In this document: piece after piece, positions 26,301 to 36,485 of the stretch
Numbering within the stretch: the first letter of the stretch is position 1
How the letters are laid out: each line of letters begins with the position of its first letter
Assembly: GCA_029339195.1 (NCBI GenBank)
Contig: JAPTJF010000054.1
Location: 1-64,000 of the forward strand
Direction of reading: 5' to 3'
DNA: 64,000 bases
Source: Micractinium sp. NFX-FRZ
Lineage: Eukaryota > Chlorophyta > Trebouxiophyceae > Chlorellales > Chlorellaceae
Position numbers and translations under genes: made by a program
The notes under the pieces: generated by a model
What the model saw: the letters and a program-made list of their open reading frames with translations, nothing else
Databases searched by the model: none
Told to the model about the DNA's origin: nothing

Positions 26301-27438
26301 CTCCCGCAGACGCTGCCCATGAAGAAGCTGTCTGATGGCCTCAAGTCGCGCGTGGTGTTTGCGTGGCTGGCGCACCGCACCCCCCACATGCTGCTGCTGG
26401 ATGAGCCCACCAACCATTTGGACATGGAGACAATCGACTCGCTGGCGGTGGCGGTCAACGGTGAGCCTTGATGCCGTGCTCCTTGGTTGTACTAGTGCTT
26501 CTTCCTCTCTAGGCACCTGCCCATGTTGGCTCACACAGGCGATGCTCTCACACGCAGTGCTCCTGTTTGCTTTGGTCTGTGTCGAGGTGGTAGGGAAGGT
26601 TCCCACTGGGTGGGGCAAAGCCCGCAAAGCACGGGACTGGGACAGCGGCCTGGCGCTGGTGTCCCATGGAGTTCCGCCTCGGCACCCATGCTGAGCTATT
26701 GCTGCAACGGTTTGTGCTCCCCACCTTGTATCTGCAGCCTGGGACGGCGGCCTGGTGCTGGTGTCCCACGACTTCCGCCTCATCTCCCAGGTGGCCAACG
26801 AGATTTGGGTGGTGGACCACGGAACCGTGGAGAAGTGGAACGGCGACATCATCAGCTACAAGGTGCGCTGGGCCGGGCTCCTTTGCTTGGGGGTGCTTGG
26901 GGCTGTGGTGCAGAGGGTGGGGCCCGTCAGCGCCCTGCACGGCAGAAGGTTGACAAAAAAGGAAAGGGGGGTGTTGCTGTTGCACGCGATGGGTGTGGAG
27001 GGGGGCGCCCCCTGGCGTTCGTGGTGAGCAGGGGCGCTGCCGGCACATGGGTTAGTGACGTTGTGAGCCACAAGGTGTGGCTCACAGAACGAATGCAGGT
27101 GGAGAGGGAGCAGGCAGGGCAGGGCAGGGTGGCTGGGAAGGCAGGGCAGGGCATGCCTCCATCTGCAGCAGGCACCACACATCCAGGCCTTCACGAGCCC
27201 TGCTGTGGGTGCCTTCCTGCCTTTGGTCCGGCGGCCGTGCACAGCATCCTGCTGAGTCAGAGCTGTACAGCAGCATGAGCGCCGCATGCTGTCGCATTGA
27301 TGAAGACTCCTGCAGGTAGAGCCTCGGCAGCACGAATGACTCAGCATTGCCGCCGCTGCTGCCGCCCCCCGGTCTGGTCTGCAGGCGCACCTGAAGAAGT
27401 CGGTTGCTGCGCTCAACAAGCGTGATGACTTGAAGTGA
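20340..27438 (+). CDS. ABCF2: ABCF2/ARB1-type soluble ABC ATPase
   Basis: ABCF proteins have two ABC cassettes and no membrane domain. This subgroup (yeast Arb1, human ABCF2, plant ABCF1) acts in ribosome biogenesis or translation. Sixteen exons sum to 604 aa: 20340-20341, 20659-20943, 21453-21597, 21820-21929, 22191-22272, 22552-22740, 23150-23216, 24241-24389, 24550-24705, 24926-24979, 25252-25378, 25658-25701, 25921-25995, 26310-26460, 26738-26862, 27385-27438. Cassette 1 has Walker A GPNGCGKS (102-109), [15 protein letters not shown] and [10 protein letters not shown]. Cassette 2 has GPNGAGKS (415-422), [14 protein letters not shown] and [10 protein letters not shown]. The ABCF linker ([16 protein letters not shown]) lies between them. 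Start: splicing AT|G gives MVSDSKKKK, like plant ABCF1 (MVSDASKKK). The alternative is an unspliced ATG at 20651. Exon 7 ends at a GC donor. Confidence 0.95.
22818..22862. repeat. Echo copy of ABCF2 exon 6 end
   Basis: Repeats the [17 protein letters not shown] part of exon 6 (true copy about 22688-22712) inside the following intron. A second fragment of it follows at about 22852. Confidence 0.75.
23403..23990. repeat. Four-copy conserved intronic repeat, candidate small RNA cluster
   Basis: Four units begin at 23403, 23563, 23726 and 23895. Each is about 97-115 nt, starting GATGACGAATTGCACACT and ending near GCTTGGCTTCTGACC. The cores differ by only a few bases, whereas the 45-70-nt spacers between them are unrelated. 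All lie in ABCF2 intron 7 (23217-24240), a GC-AG intron. On the + strand each core has a C-box-like ATGACGA, an internal TTGA, a CGATCA and a CTGA in the order expected of a C/D box snoRNA, but the C box is non-canonical. On the minus strand the same frame is open in all four ([22 protein letters not shown]), so a decayed coding origin is possible. Confidence 0.8.
26634..26690. repeat. Echo copy of ABCF2 exon 15 start
   Basis: A degenerate copy of the exon 15 start ([14 protein letters not shown], true exon from 26738) lies just upstream in the intron, reading [12 protein letters not shown] with substitutions that remove the H-loop context. Confidence 0.8.
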
Positions 27439-27980
27439 GAGGGCCCCCGTGCTCCGGGCACCTCCCTTCTTGACGGCGGCTGCAGCTGCAGCGCGTGGCA
27501 GATACGGCAGCGGGTCAAAAAGGCGCTGGCACACGAGACCAGCTCCTGCCCCGCCAGCCCACCAAATGCGCTTGCTGCACTCCTGCGCCGCCTCAGTCTG
27601 TGTTTTATGCCTCTCTGACCTGATAACCCCCCACAACTGTTGCATCTTCCTGTTGCTCCCTTCTGTTTTGCTGCGCTGCGCCTTGCCCGCGCGGCTCTGC
27701 CGCTCTGCCCTCCCTGCTCCGCTTTGCTCCTCGATTCATTCCCTACACATGCTCAACATCCTTTGTCAGGTGGCTCTCAGAGCTCTCAGCCACCCACAAT
27801 ATGCAAGATGCATGCTTACTTCAGGTGCTCGACAGAACTTCAGTGGTGGTCGGTGTCATGGGAGTTTGCTGGCTGGCGACAGCAGTGACAGCACGATGTC
27901 CGCCTGTCCGTCCACTCCCCCTCGTCTTTGTTTCTCTGCCCTCCCTCTCGGTGTCGTTGCGACCCCGTCTGCCTGGCACC
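27439..27980. other. Intergenic ABCF2 3' region and SDHAF4 upstream region
   Basis: 542 bp between same-strand genes. No supported gene. I found no TGTAA word for ABCF2 here. The distal pyrimidine-rich part should contain the SDHAF4 promoter. Confidence 0.4.
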
Positions 27981-28837
27981 ATGCTGTCCCGCGTGCTCCC
28001 CGCGCTCTTCCGCCCAGGAACCCAAAACGCGGAGCGATTGGCGCTCGCCTGGCTCCCACTGCTTCGCCAGCCGGTTCCAAGCAATGCAGGCGGCGGCGCG
28101 GCGGCCGGCCTACACAGCAGCAGTGCCGCCGCCAGCAGCGACAGCGGCAGCGGCAGCGGCGCCAGCGCAGACGTATTCACTGCCTCCCTGCAGCAGAAGA
28201 CCGAGGAGGAGCTGCGACAGATTGTGCTGAAACAAGGGCAGTCGGCAGCAGCAGCAGCGGAGGACGAGCAGGCGGCGGCTGCAGCAGCGGGGGCAGAAGG
28301 CGAGCAGGCGACGGGTGTGCAGGTGAGGTTGGCAGGCGAGCAGGCGCTGCGGTGCACTGTTGTTCCTAAGGCTGCGCCGCGATGGCTCTAGGGTCCTCTT
28401 TGTCAGGTCCTGCTCGCATGTGGTTGTAATGTTTGGGGTGTCCAGCTTTGCCAGGCCCGCTCCCATTAACTCACACGGTGGCTCTCAGCCTCACTCCTGA
28501 CGCCGCCGCCTGTTGTGCTGCCTCAAACGCCGGCCCCCGCCTTGCGTGCAGGCCCCGCACGGCATCCAGGAGGTGGGAGGGTTTGAGAGCAGGCCGGAGC
28601 CCACCCGGTTCTCAGACTGGGAGGTCAAGGGCAGGTGAGAAATGAGGGCCTGCTGCGCTGCGCTGGTGGCACTCGGCAGTGCACAGCAGGCTGGCGTGCC
28701 CTCTGGTCTCTTCATTTACGCAAGCTGTCAAGTTGGATTTTTTCCTCTCTGTCATCAGAGACCACGTTTTGTTTCATACTGTTGCCCTCCTGCCCCTGGT
28801 TTTGCTGTTCTGGTCCTGCAGGTGCAGCGACTTTTGA
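27981..28837 (+). CDS. SDHAF4: Succinate dehydrogenase assembly factor 4
   Basis: SDHAF4 (Sdh8; DUF1674) is a mitochondrial-matrix chaperone that binds the flavinylated SDH catalytic subunit before it joins the iron-sulfur subunit of complex II. Exons 27981-28322, 28552-28634 and 28822-28837 give 146 aa. The diagnostic part is the C terminus, GGFESRPEPTRFSDWEVKGR joined to CSDF, matching the family ending GP.P.R.GDWE.KGR..DF. The last exon is only 16 nt. The N-terminal part (MLSRVLPALFRPGTQNAERL) is Arg/Leu/Ala-rich without acidic residues near the start, which fits a mitochondrial presequence. Residues 40-110 are a low-complexity Ser/Ala/Gln linker, as is common in this family. Confidence 0.93.
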
Positions 28838-29531
28838 GGAGGCGAAGCAGCATGCTTGGCGGGTGGGTGGCGCGCTCGTGGTGCCGGCGCATGTGGTGGT
28901 GGCAGCCGCCATTCCAGATCGTTTCGCCCCTGCCAGCTGATCAGCTGACATGCAAGCAAATGTTGGACATAGCTGCATTTTTGACCAGGCATGTGGGCTG
29001 CGTGCAGCGATAGCGCTGCAACCGACTGCCTCGGGTATCACCGCCAGCGGGGCAGCCCTCCCTGCTGCCCTCCCTTCGCCCCTGCACTCCTCAAGTTGAT
29101 CGGTCATACCTGTAATTTAGTTAAAGCACCACCGGCGCCTTTGCAGTAGTCACAACAGCTTGCCACTTTGAGGCTGCAGCGGGCGCTTCACTTCCAAAGA
29201 CAGCCTGCCTGCCGAATTCTGGACGCAGTGAACTACAGCAGGTGCGACATGAACAGGAAGCAGGCCTTCCGCCGCCCTCGCTTCAAACAGAAGCCGGCGT
29301 GGGTGATGCTTTGCCGACCGCCTGCAGGGCGGGCCCGCAGGGCTATCAGGAAGCAGCACGGCGCCGTGACGCAGCCTTGTTGCCATTGCGCTTGCGCTAT
29401 CTTTGCCGGCACCGGCCTGTCTGCCTGCCGCCCGCCCGCCCGCCCGCCCGCCCGCCTGCGTGCGCCCACATTGCAAGGAATGGCAGCGCGGCGGGCGGTC
29501 ACCTGGCCCGGCCTGCCCTCACCCAGCAGGC
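28838..29531. other. Intergenic region, SDHAF4 3' UTR and transporter promoter
   Basis: 694 bp between same-strand genes. It contains a TGTAA word at 29111-29115 (274 nt after the SDHAF4 stop) and a short CCCGCC tandem run near 29430-29458. No gene is supported. Confidence 0.45.
29111..29115 (+). terminator. TGTAA polyadenylation word for SDHAF4
   Basis: The first TGTAA on the sense strand that I see after the SDHAF4 stop, 274 nt downstream. Confidence 0.45.
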
Positions 29532-32500
29532 ATGGTGGCAGTCCAGGAAGAGGGCAAGCCGCTCAAGCATCAGAATGCGTCCAGCACAGCCGTGTTTGCG
29601 CTGGATGTGGAGCGCCGGCAGCGCAACTTCCTGGGCCTGCCGTCGTCTGTGGTGTCGGGTGCTGCCTACTGCACAGCCTCGATGTCAATGGTGAGCATCT
29701 ACCCCTGCAAGAAGCCACCTGCTGCGTCCTATGATGCAACTCAGCTGCCTCTGTTTTGCTGCCGACGGCTGCCTGTGTTGCACTGCCGCTGCGCGTCTCT
29801 GCCGCACTGCCCCACCGCTCCCGCCCCCCCGCTCGCTGCCTGCATTCCCACCCTGGCAGTGCCGCGCCCCTGCCGCCCGCCCACCTCACCGCGGCCCCCT
29901 GCTCAACCGCCTGCACCCGCCCCCTTTCTGTGTGCAGGTGCTCCTGAACAAGGTGGCCCTCTCCTCCTTTGACTTCAACTCGCCCAACGCGCTGCTCTTC
30001 TTCCAGTGCGCGCTGTGCGTGCTGCTGGTCAAGGCCTGCCAAGGCGCGGGGCTGGTCAAGCTGGAGCCGTTCAACATGCAGATCATCCGCATCTGGCTGC
30101 CCGTCAACGTCATATTCGTGGGCATGATTGGCACCTCCTTCTGGGCGCTGCGCAGCCTCAACGTGGGCATGGTCACAGGTGGGCGGGCGTTATTCGGTCG
30201 GGAGGGGCGGCAACACGCGGCGGCGGTCGAGGGTGGGACGAACATAGCAGCACATTTGCAGCGCGGGCATGATCACAGGTGGGCGGGCGTTGCTGTGGCG
30301 CAGTGTGCCCTTGGTTCGGGACCGCGAGTGTGGTACGATGGCGGGGTGGGGACACGCAGCGGCAGGTGGGGCCGTGATGGGCAGGGCAGCGCCGGCGCAG
30401 CGTGGGCAGGGCCCCATGCATGGTGGGGTGCGTGGGGTGGATCACGCAGCGGCAGTTGGGGTGGGGTGGAGCATGCAACGACAGTTTGGGCTGGGGTGGG
30501 CACAGCAGCGCAGCCCATTCGCGGGCATGGTCACAGGTGGGTAAAGGGAGGTGGGGCGGCGGCAGGGCGGGCTACCACTGGGGTGAGGCTGGAGTCAGGA
30601 AATGACTGGCTGGGATCAGGATGGGACTGTAGTCGGGCTAAAGAGTTTGCATGCAGTGCGCATATGCCCACAACGTGTCTGCAATTTGAGCACACATTTG
30701 TTGTGCCTTGTGCTCTGCTCCCCATCATTCAAGCGCTTACTGCTCGCCCCCACACACCTCTGTGCGCAGTCCTGAAGAACCTGACCAACCTGTTTGTGCT
30801 GGGAGGTGACTACTTCATCTACGGCCGCACCTACAAGCTCAACGTGTGGGGCTGCGTGGGGCTCATGCTGCTGAGCGCGCTGTGCGGCGCCGCCACCGAC
30901 CTCGCCTTTGACGCCAGCGGCTACTTCTGGCAAATCGTGAACTGCGGCTTCACAGCGGGTGAGTGAGTGAGTGAGTGGTTGAAGGGTATGATGGACCAGC
31001 GTTCAAGGGTTGCCGAGGGTGCAAGCAGGGCACCTTTTGGCAGATTGCGAACTGCGGCTTCACTGCGGGTGAGTGAGGTTGCTGAGGTGCAAGCCAGGGG
31101 TACCTTCTTAACAGATTGTGAACTGCGGCTTCATGTCGGGTCAGTGCATGGTAAAGGGTGGAACAGATGTTGAAGGTTGGTTAGGGGTTTACATGGGCGA
31201 CACTCCTGACAGTGTTTGAAATGCGCATGCACTGCGGGTGCGCAGTCACAGTGAAAGCGCATCCATACAGGGCGTTCTTCATCGTGTGTGTGTGGCTGTT
31301 CAGCACCCCAGCACAGAGCGCACTGTGCCGGCGTGGGCACACGGCCAGCTGTGCGCCGCTCGGTGAGAGCTGCACCTCCAACCCCTCGACCATTCCTCTG
31401 CCCCTGCCTGCAGCTTACTCGCTGTACATGCGGGGGGCCATGGACCAGGTGGCGCAGCACACCAGCGACGGCAAGAAGCTGGGAGAGTTCAGCATGGTGG
31501 GTGGGTGGGTGGGTGGGGTGCAGAGGGTGCCAAACTGGGTTTGCAGGGTTGAGAGCTTTGTGCGAGCGGCGGTGAGAAGCTTGGGAGCTTGGCAGGCTTG
31601 GCCGCATGGAAAACAGCCTGCACTTATCATGTGCTACCCATCCTGTCTCACTCCCCTCTGGCACACGTTACATGCTTGGCAGGTGTTTTACAAAGACACT
31701 GTTGCGCTCATTGGGCTCATGAGCAGCTACGCACCAGCCTCACTTCCCAGCCCCGCACCCCTGCGAAACCGTGTGTTTCGCAACACCCTGGTACATCCCC
31801 CCTTGACTGTTCCTCCCTGCTCGTGCTCGGTCCACACCTGCTGCAGGTGTTTTACAACAACCTGCTGAGCCTGCCCTTCATCGGGCTCATCATGGCGGCC
31901 ACCGGCGAGGGGCGCTCGGTGTGGCAGGAGCCGGACATGCACAACCACACCTTCCTGCTGGTGGCAGCGTGCAGCGGGCTCATAGGGTTTGCCATCAGGT
32001 GGGGGCAGGGCGGGGCAGGCAGGGTTGTCTCCCATGTCTCGTGGGGAGGAGCCTGACCTGCAAAGGACGGCTTTCGGTCAGGTCGGCAGCGGGGCGGGTG
32101 TGCGAGTGGGCTGTGGGAGGGGAGCCGACCCCAAGTGTGCTGGGCTCTCCTGCGGCCCCCCTGCTGAGCTGATGGGAGCTGTGCCTCCTCCACTTCCTGT
32201 GCTCCTCCCCTGCAGCTTTGGGTCCCTCTGGTTCCTGAGCACCACCACGCCCAGCATCTACTCGCTGGTGGGCTCACTGAACAAGGTGCCGCTCGCAGTC
32301 ATCGGCCTGGTGAGTACAAACCCCCAGCTGGCTGGGCGGGGCTGATGCCGAGGGCTGGAGGGGGACAGTGCCGAGGCCCAAGCTGGTGTGATGCAACCCA
32401 GACGTCGTGGCATGGGGACGGGCAATATGTTAGCAGAGCGGTGCCCTGAAGGCACTTTAATTGCGAGCACAGGGCGTTGCGGACCTGCCTGCCAAACCCT

Positions 32501-32642
32501 GCTTTGCTTCTATGCCCCTCTCCCCTCCCCTGCCGCGCAGCTGGCGTTCAACACGCCCTGGACCATGCCCAACCTGCTGTCCATCCTCATCGGGACGGGC
32601 GCGGGGGTGGTGTTTGTAGTGGTGAAGAACAGGGAGCGCTGA
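29532..32642 (+). CDS. GONST1: GDP-mannose (nucleotide-sugar) transporter, GONST1/VRG4 type
   Basis: A Golgi antiporter that imports GDP-mannose in exchange for GMP. Exons 29532-29690, 29938-30178, 30770-30958, 31414-31496, 31847-31998, 32216-32309 and 32541-32642 give 339 aa with about ten hydrophobic spans (DMT superfamily). Family marks: LLNKVALSSFDFNSPNALLF; KNLTNLFVLGGDYFIYGRTY; TDLAFDASGYFWQIVNC; YNNLLSLPFIGL; and GSLNKVPLAVIGL, the counterpart of the GDP-sugar motif GALNK of VRG4. The C terminus KNRER is basic and cytosolic, typical of Golgi transporters. The start at 29532 is the only ATG leading in frame into exon 1. GDP-mannose is inferred from the motif, and other GDP-sugars are possible. 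Introns 2, 3 and 4 carry echo copies of exon ends. Confidence 0.92.
30150..30545. repeat. Echo copies of transporter exon 2 end and donor
   Basis: The exon 2 end GGGCATGGTCACAG|GTGGGC (30178) recurs with donor at 30278 (GATCACAG|GTGGGC) and 30536 (GGTCACAG|GTGGGT). The intervening intron is a G-rich degenerate repeat. Confidence 0.85.
30925..31145. repeat. Echo copies of transporter exon 3 end and donor
   Basis: The exon 3 end encoding WQIVNCGFTAG (30958, then GTGAGTGAG) is followed by a near copy ending at 31068 (then GTGAGTGAG) and a third ending at 31139 (then GTCAGT). Confidence 0.85.
31682..31725. repeat. Echo copy of transporter exon 5 start
   Basis: CAG|GTGTTTTACAAAGACAC and IGLM-coding sequence precede the true exon 5 start (31847, VFYNNLLSLPFIGL) within the same intron. 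Confidence 0.75.
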
Positions 32643-32740
32643 ACATTCTGAGCGCCGCCGGTGATGTCGTGACTGCATGCATTATTTTCCTGCCACGGCT
32701 GGCGCGCACCTTGCAGCGCATGTGACCCACAGCAAACGCA

Positions 32741-32745
32741 TGTAA
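32741..32745 (+). terminator. TGTAA polyadenylation word for the transporter
   Basis: TGTAA lies 99 nt after the transporter stop. Confidence 0.6.
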
Positions 32746-32874
32746 CACTGCTTTTTCACGCAAGTAGAGACTTTGGAATGCGCAAAACGCCGCAGGTACT
32801 AAGGCACATGCAGCATCTCATAGATGCGACATCTAGAACAGTAAAAGGCGTTCAGGAGCACAGTTGCAGGAGAT

Positions 32875-33443
32875 GCGTGTTAGGGGGGCTAGCGGCACAC
32901 GTTAGGCGGGCTAACGCCCGGCTGGGAGGGCGGGGGGCACCACACCAAGCTTCTTGTGCCAAGAGGAGGTGGGTGGGGTGGAGGGAGGTGCGTGTTAGGG
33001 GGGCTAACGGCACACGTTAGCAGGGCTAACGCNNNNNNNNNNNNNNNNNNNNNNNNNNNNNNNNNNNNNNNNNNNNNNNNNNNNNNNNNNNNNNNNNNNN
33101 NNNNNNNNNNNNNNNNNNNNNNNNNNNNNNNNGCCGGTGCCAAGAGGAGGTGGGTGGGGTGGAGGGAGGTGCGTGTTAGGGGGGCTAACGGCACACGTTA
33201 GGGGGGCTAACGCCCGGCTGGGAGGGCGGGGGCACCACACCAAGCTTCTTGTGCCAAGAGGAGGTGGGTGGGGTGGAGGGAGGTGCGTGTTAGGGGGGCT
33301 AACGCCACGTGTTAGGGGGGCTAACGCCACGTGTTAGGGGGGCTAACGCCCGGCTGTCAGGGCGGGGGCACCACACCAAGCCGCCGGTGCCAAGAGGAGG
33401 TGGGTTGGGTGGAGCGAGGTGCGTGTTAGGGGGGCTAACGGCA
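32875..33443. repeat. Minisatellite with palindromic GTTAG/CTAAC elements
   Basis: About 115-120-nt units (at least four visible plus a partial one) each contain one to three copies of CGTTAGGGGGGCTAACG-like palindromes, then a GGCGGGGGCACCACACCAAGC segment and GTGGGTGGGGTGGAGGGAGG. The assembly gap at 33033-33132 interrupts the array, so the copy number is unknown. Confidence 0.9.
33033..33132. other. Assembly gap of 100 N
   Basis: Exactly 100 undetermined bases, the usual placeholder for a gap of unknown size, inside the minisatellite. Confidence 0.98.
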
Positions 33444-34037
33444 CTGGCACTTGGCAGCCCTGGATAGCGTCAGTGGGTTCGTGGCCCCGCTGCAGGCAAC
33501 GGGCGAAGCCATGGCTGCTGATGATTCCTTTGCACATGCAGTCAACGTGAAGCGCTCAGCTATTGCTGGTGCTGGTTCTGCAGCTATTTCTAGCAGTATC
33601 AGATCAGATAAGGCACTTAATTTGTCAACACCTGCATTGTTTCTTCCAGTGCACAAACCTGGAGCAGAAGGGGCGCCGGGGTCCCCCAGGCTCGTCAGGG
33701 AGAGCCATGGATGCCTAAATGGCAAGTGCCAATTGAGAAGAGGTCCTGCACATTGGTGCCAACAACTTTGTGCGTCCAAGTAACCTGATGTTCGTACCAC
33801 AGTCCCTGAGACCAGCTTAGGGAGTTGGGTGTGCGGGTGGCCGCTGGAGGCAGTGTCACCACGCCGCCACATCAGCGGTGGCCATTTCTCTGCATGGGCT
33901 CAAATCAATCGCTTCCCGTCTTCCTAGCGGTGCTGGACGCCGTTGCATGCTGATCGTTGCCGTCCGCTTTCGATTCCCGCCTCAGCTGTCAGTTAGCGTG
34001 GCCCGCCTTTCGCGCGCCTGTGCCTGAAGCCGCCGCA
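33444..34037. other. Intergenic region, unusual lower-GC ORF but no supported gene
   Basis: A 110-codon + strand frame (33451-33783; first ATG 33511) and a longer minus frame overlap here, in sequence that is visibly less GC-rich than the flanking genes. Neither has splice or homology support. The final 200 bp should hold the promoter of the coiled-coil gene. Confidence 0.35.
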
Positions 34038-36485
34038 ATGTGGGGTTTCTCCGCTGCGGACGAAGCAGCGGACGTCTTTGACAGCTACGGCGACCCAGGG
34101 GGCGGCGGCGCCTTCGCGGCGGCGCCTGCGGAGAGGCCGCCGGGTGGCTTCACCTCTGAGGACATCGAGCTGGCCCTGCAGGAGGCGGAGCAGCTGCTGG
34201 ATGCAGGGAGCTCTCCTACAGTTCAACACCTCGAGCAGCAGCAGCAGCAACAACAACAACAGCAGCAGCAGTGGGCAGCGCGCCCACCCAGCAGTGGCGG
34301 CGGCGCCGGCCTGGGCGAGGCGGCGGTGATGCTGCGGCTGACGCTGCATGAGAAGGAGCTGGAGCTTCTGGAGCTGCGAGCACAGTTCTCGCAACTGGCG
34401 GTAAGCATGGCATGCATTGTGCACATGCTTTGGCACACACGTGTTGCCTGCCTGGCGGCTCCTGTATGTCTCCCTGCGGAAACGTGCCAGCTGCCCTGCC
34501 CCTCCTAGTATGCATATTTGTTAACTATGTCATCTACGCTGCTTCTGCAGGATCACAGTGGCCAGCTGCAGCAGCAGCTAGAGGCTGGATTGCAAGAACG
34601 CGACGCACGCATAGCGGCGCTCGAGACGGTGGCAGCACGGCACGAGGCTGCCGCCTCCCGCCTCAGCCAGCAGCTGGCAGCATACGGTGGGGTCTCACCC
34701 AGGGCAGTGGCCCGCCTGCAGGCTGACAATGCGGCACTTGCAGATGGCAAGCAGGCAGCTGAGCAGGCAGCTGCAGAGGCGGAGCGGCGGAGGGAAAAGG
34801 CGGCCCGCAGGGTGAACAGCGGGCTGGCCACCTGGGAGCGTGTCCAGGCAGAGCTGCAGGCAGAGAATGGGCAGCTGGCAGCAGAAGTGGAGCGGCAGAG
34901 AAGCGAGCTGGCTGACCTGTACCAAGAGAAGGAGGTGCTGCGGGCCAGGGCTGCTATGCTGGAGGCGCGGGCGGGCGCAGCAGCGCCCACGTCGGCGGCA
35001 GCGGCGGCGCAGCACCCGGCAGTGCAGGAGCTGAGGGAGCAGCTGGCGGTGACGGTGGAGCGGCTGGCGGGGCGGGACGCTGCCGCCAAGAAGTACAAGG
35101 TGGGGTGGGCGGGGCGCTGCTTTTCTTGTGGACTTAACAAGGTGTGCATGCTGCATGTGAGTGTAACTGCGGGCTGCTGGGTCGAGATAGGTCGTCCTGC
35201 TTGGCAGTGATGCACTCAAGTGCTGCTAGGCTGCCTCCACTTCATCACCCAGCCATCCCACCTCATGTTGGGCCGCTCCTACTTGCTTTGTTGCACAGGA
35301 AGCGGTGCGTGCGCTCAAGCGCCGCACAGCCGAGCTTGAGCAGCACCTGGCAGCCGAGGCGGCAGCCTCCTCTCAGGCTCAGGCAGGCGCAGCGCAGGCG
35401 GGCGCGGCGGTGCAGCAGTGCGAGCAGCAGCTGGCAGAGGCGCGGCAGCACTGCGAGCAGTACAGCAGCCGGCTGGCGCAGGTGGAGGGGCAGCTGAAGA
35501 AGGCGGAGTTTGAGCGGGCGCAGTGGGAGTGGCGGGCGCAGGTGAGCCGCTGCAGTAGCTTGCTGAGCGCTGGTGTGCGTGCCTGCAGCTGCCAGCACCG
35601 AGTGCCTGCCTGCAGAGGGGTGAATGTCGGCAGGATGGTGCAGCACCGGCACCTGCTGCTCGCCGCTGCCTGGTTGTTCTTCCGCTGGCCATCTGGATTG
35701 GGAGATGAACGGGCCTCGCTCCCTGATCCGTACATTCAAGGGCCCTTTATGAATCAGCACACACTGCTGCACCTCAGCAGGATGCGGAGCAGCGTGCACA
35801 GGCAGCCAGCGAGCAAGCCGAGGCCTCCAGCGCCGCGGCTGCGCGGCTGGCCGACAAGCGACGGGCGGCGGCAGAGGGGCGGGCTGCTGACATCGAGGCA
35901 CAGGCCAAGGCAGCCTCCCTGAAAGCTCTGGTGCGTGTGGCTGCAGTTGCCGATGTTTTTCTGAAGGAAGGAATGCCCTCGTCCCCGCAGTTGTGCCCAC
36001 CACCTCCACGCTGCTCTGAGCCTGCGGTGCTGATTGCTACACTATTCTAGGCTCACACACCTGCTCCGCCTGGCCACACCCGTCACCTGCGTCCCTCCCT
36101 CGCAAAGCCTCGCCCATACGCCCACAGCTTCCCCTGCCAGCCCTGCACCCACCTGGTGTGCTGTCGTGTTCAGACCACACCCTGCCCTCACCCCCTGCCG
36201 CTGCTGCAGCAACTGGAGAAGGCGCTGGGAGCCGCCCGGCAGGAGCTGGAGGCGCTGCGTGAGCGTCAGGACAAGCAGGAGGAGCTGGGTGCGCTGCACG
36301 AGCGCAAGCTCTTGAAGCAGCAGGTGTCTGCGCTGCGCGCGCAGCTGGCGGGGGCGCAGCAGCGCAGCGCCAGCATCGAGCAGGAGCTGCGCGGCAAGGC
36401 GGCGGCGCTGGCGGCGGCTGACCGGAAGCTGCGCCAGTCGGAGGTCATACTGCAGCGGCTCGCCCAGGCGGGGGGCCTGAGCTGA
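34038..36485 (+). CDS. Long coiled-coil protein, function unknown
   Basis: I do not recognise a specific family. Exons 34038-34400, 34551-35099, 35299-35541, 35781-35930 and 36210-36485 join in phase 0 throughout, giving 526 aa. The N terminus MWGFSAADEAADVFDSYGDP is acidic, followed by TSEDIELALQEAEQLLDAG, a polyglutamine run (about residues 67-78), and then almost continuous Glu/Gln/Ala/Leu-rich heptads to the C terminus (QQLEAGLQERDARIAALE, RSELADLYQEKEVLRARAAM, QLEKALGAARQELEALRER). All introns being phase 0 between helical segments suggests duplication of coiled-coil exons. A golgin-like tether, a flagellar or centriolar protein and a scaffold are all possible. No GRIP domain or membrane span is visible. 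Confidence 0.85.
34234..34272 (+). repeat. CAG/CAA repeat (polyGln) in the coiled-coil gene
   Basis: CAG and CAA units are mixed, encoding about 12 Gln. The CAA interruptions distinguish it from the pure CAG run in TRM6. Confidence 0.85.

Noticed and set aside
26548..27278. Large overlapping frames around ABCF2 exon 15 on both strands
   Set aside because: They are intronic or antisense to the conserved second cassette.
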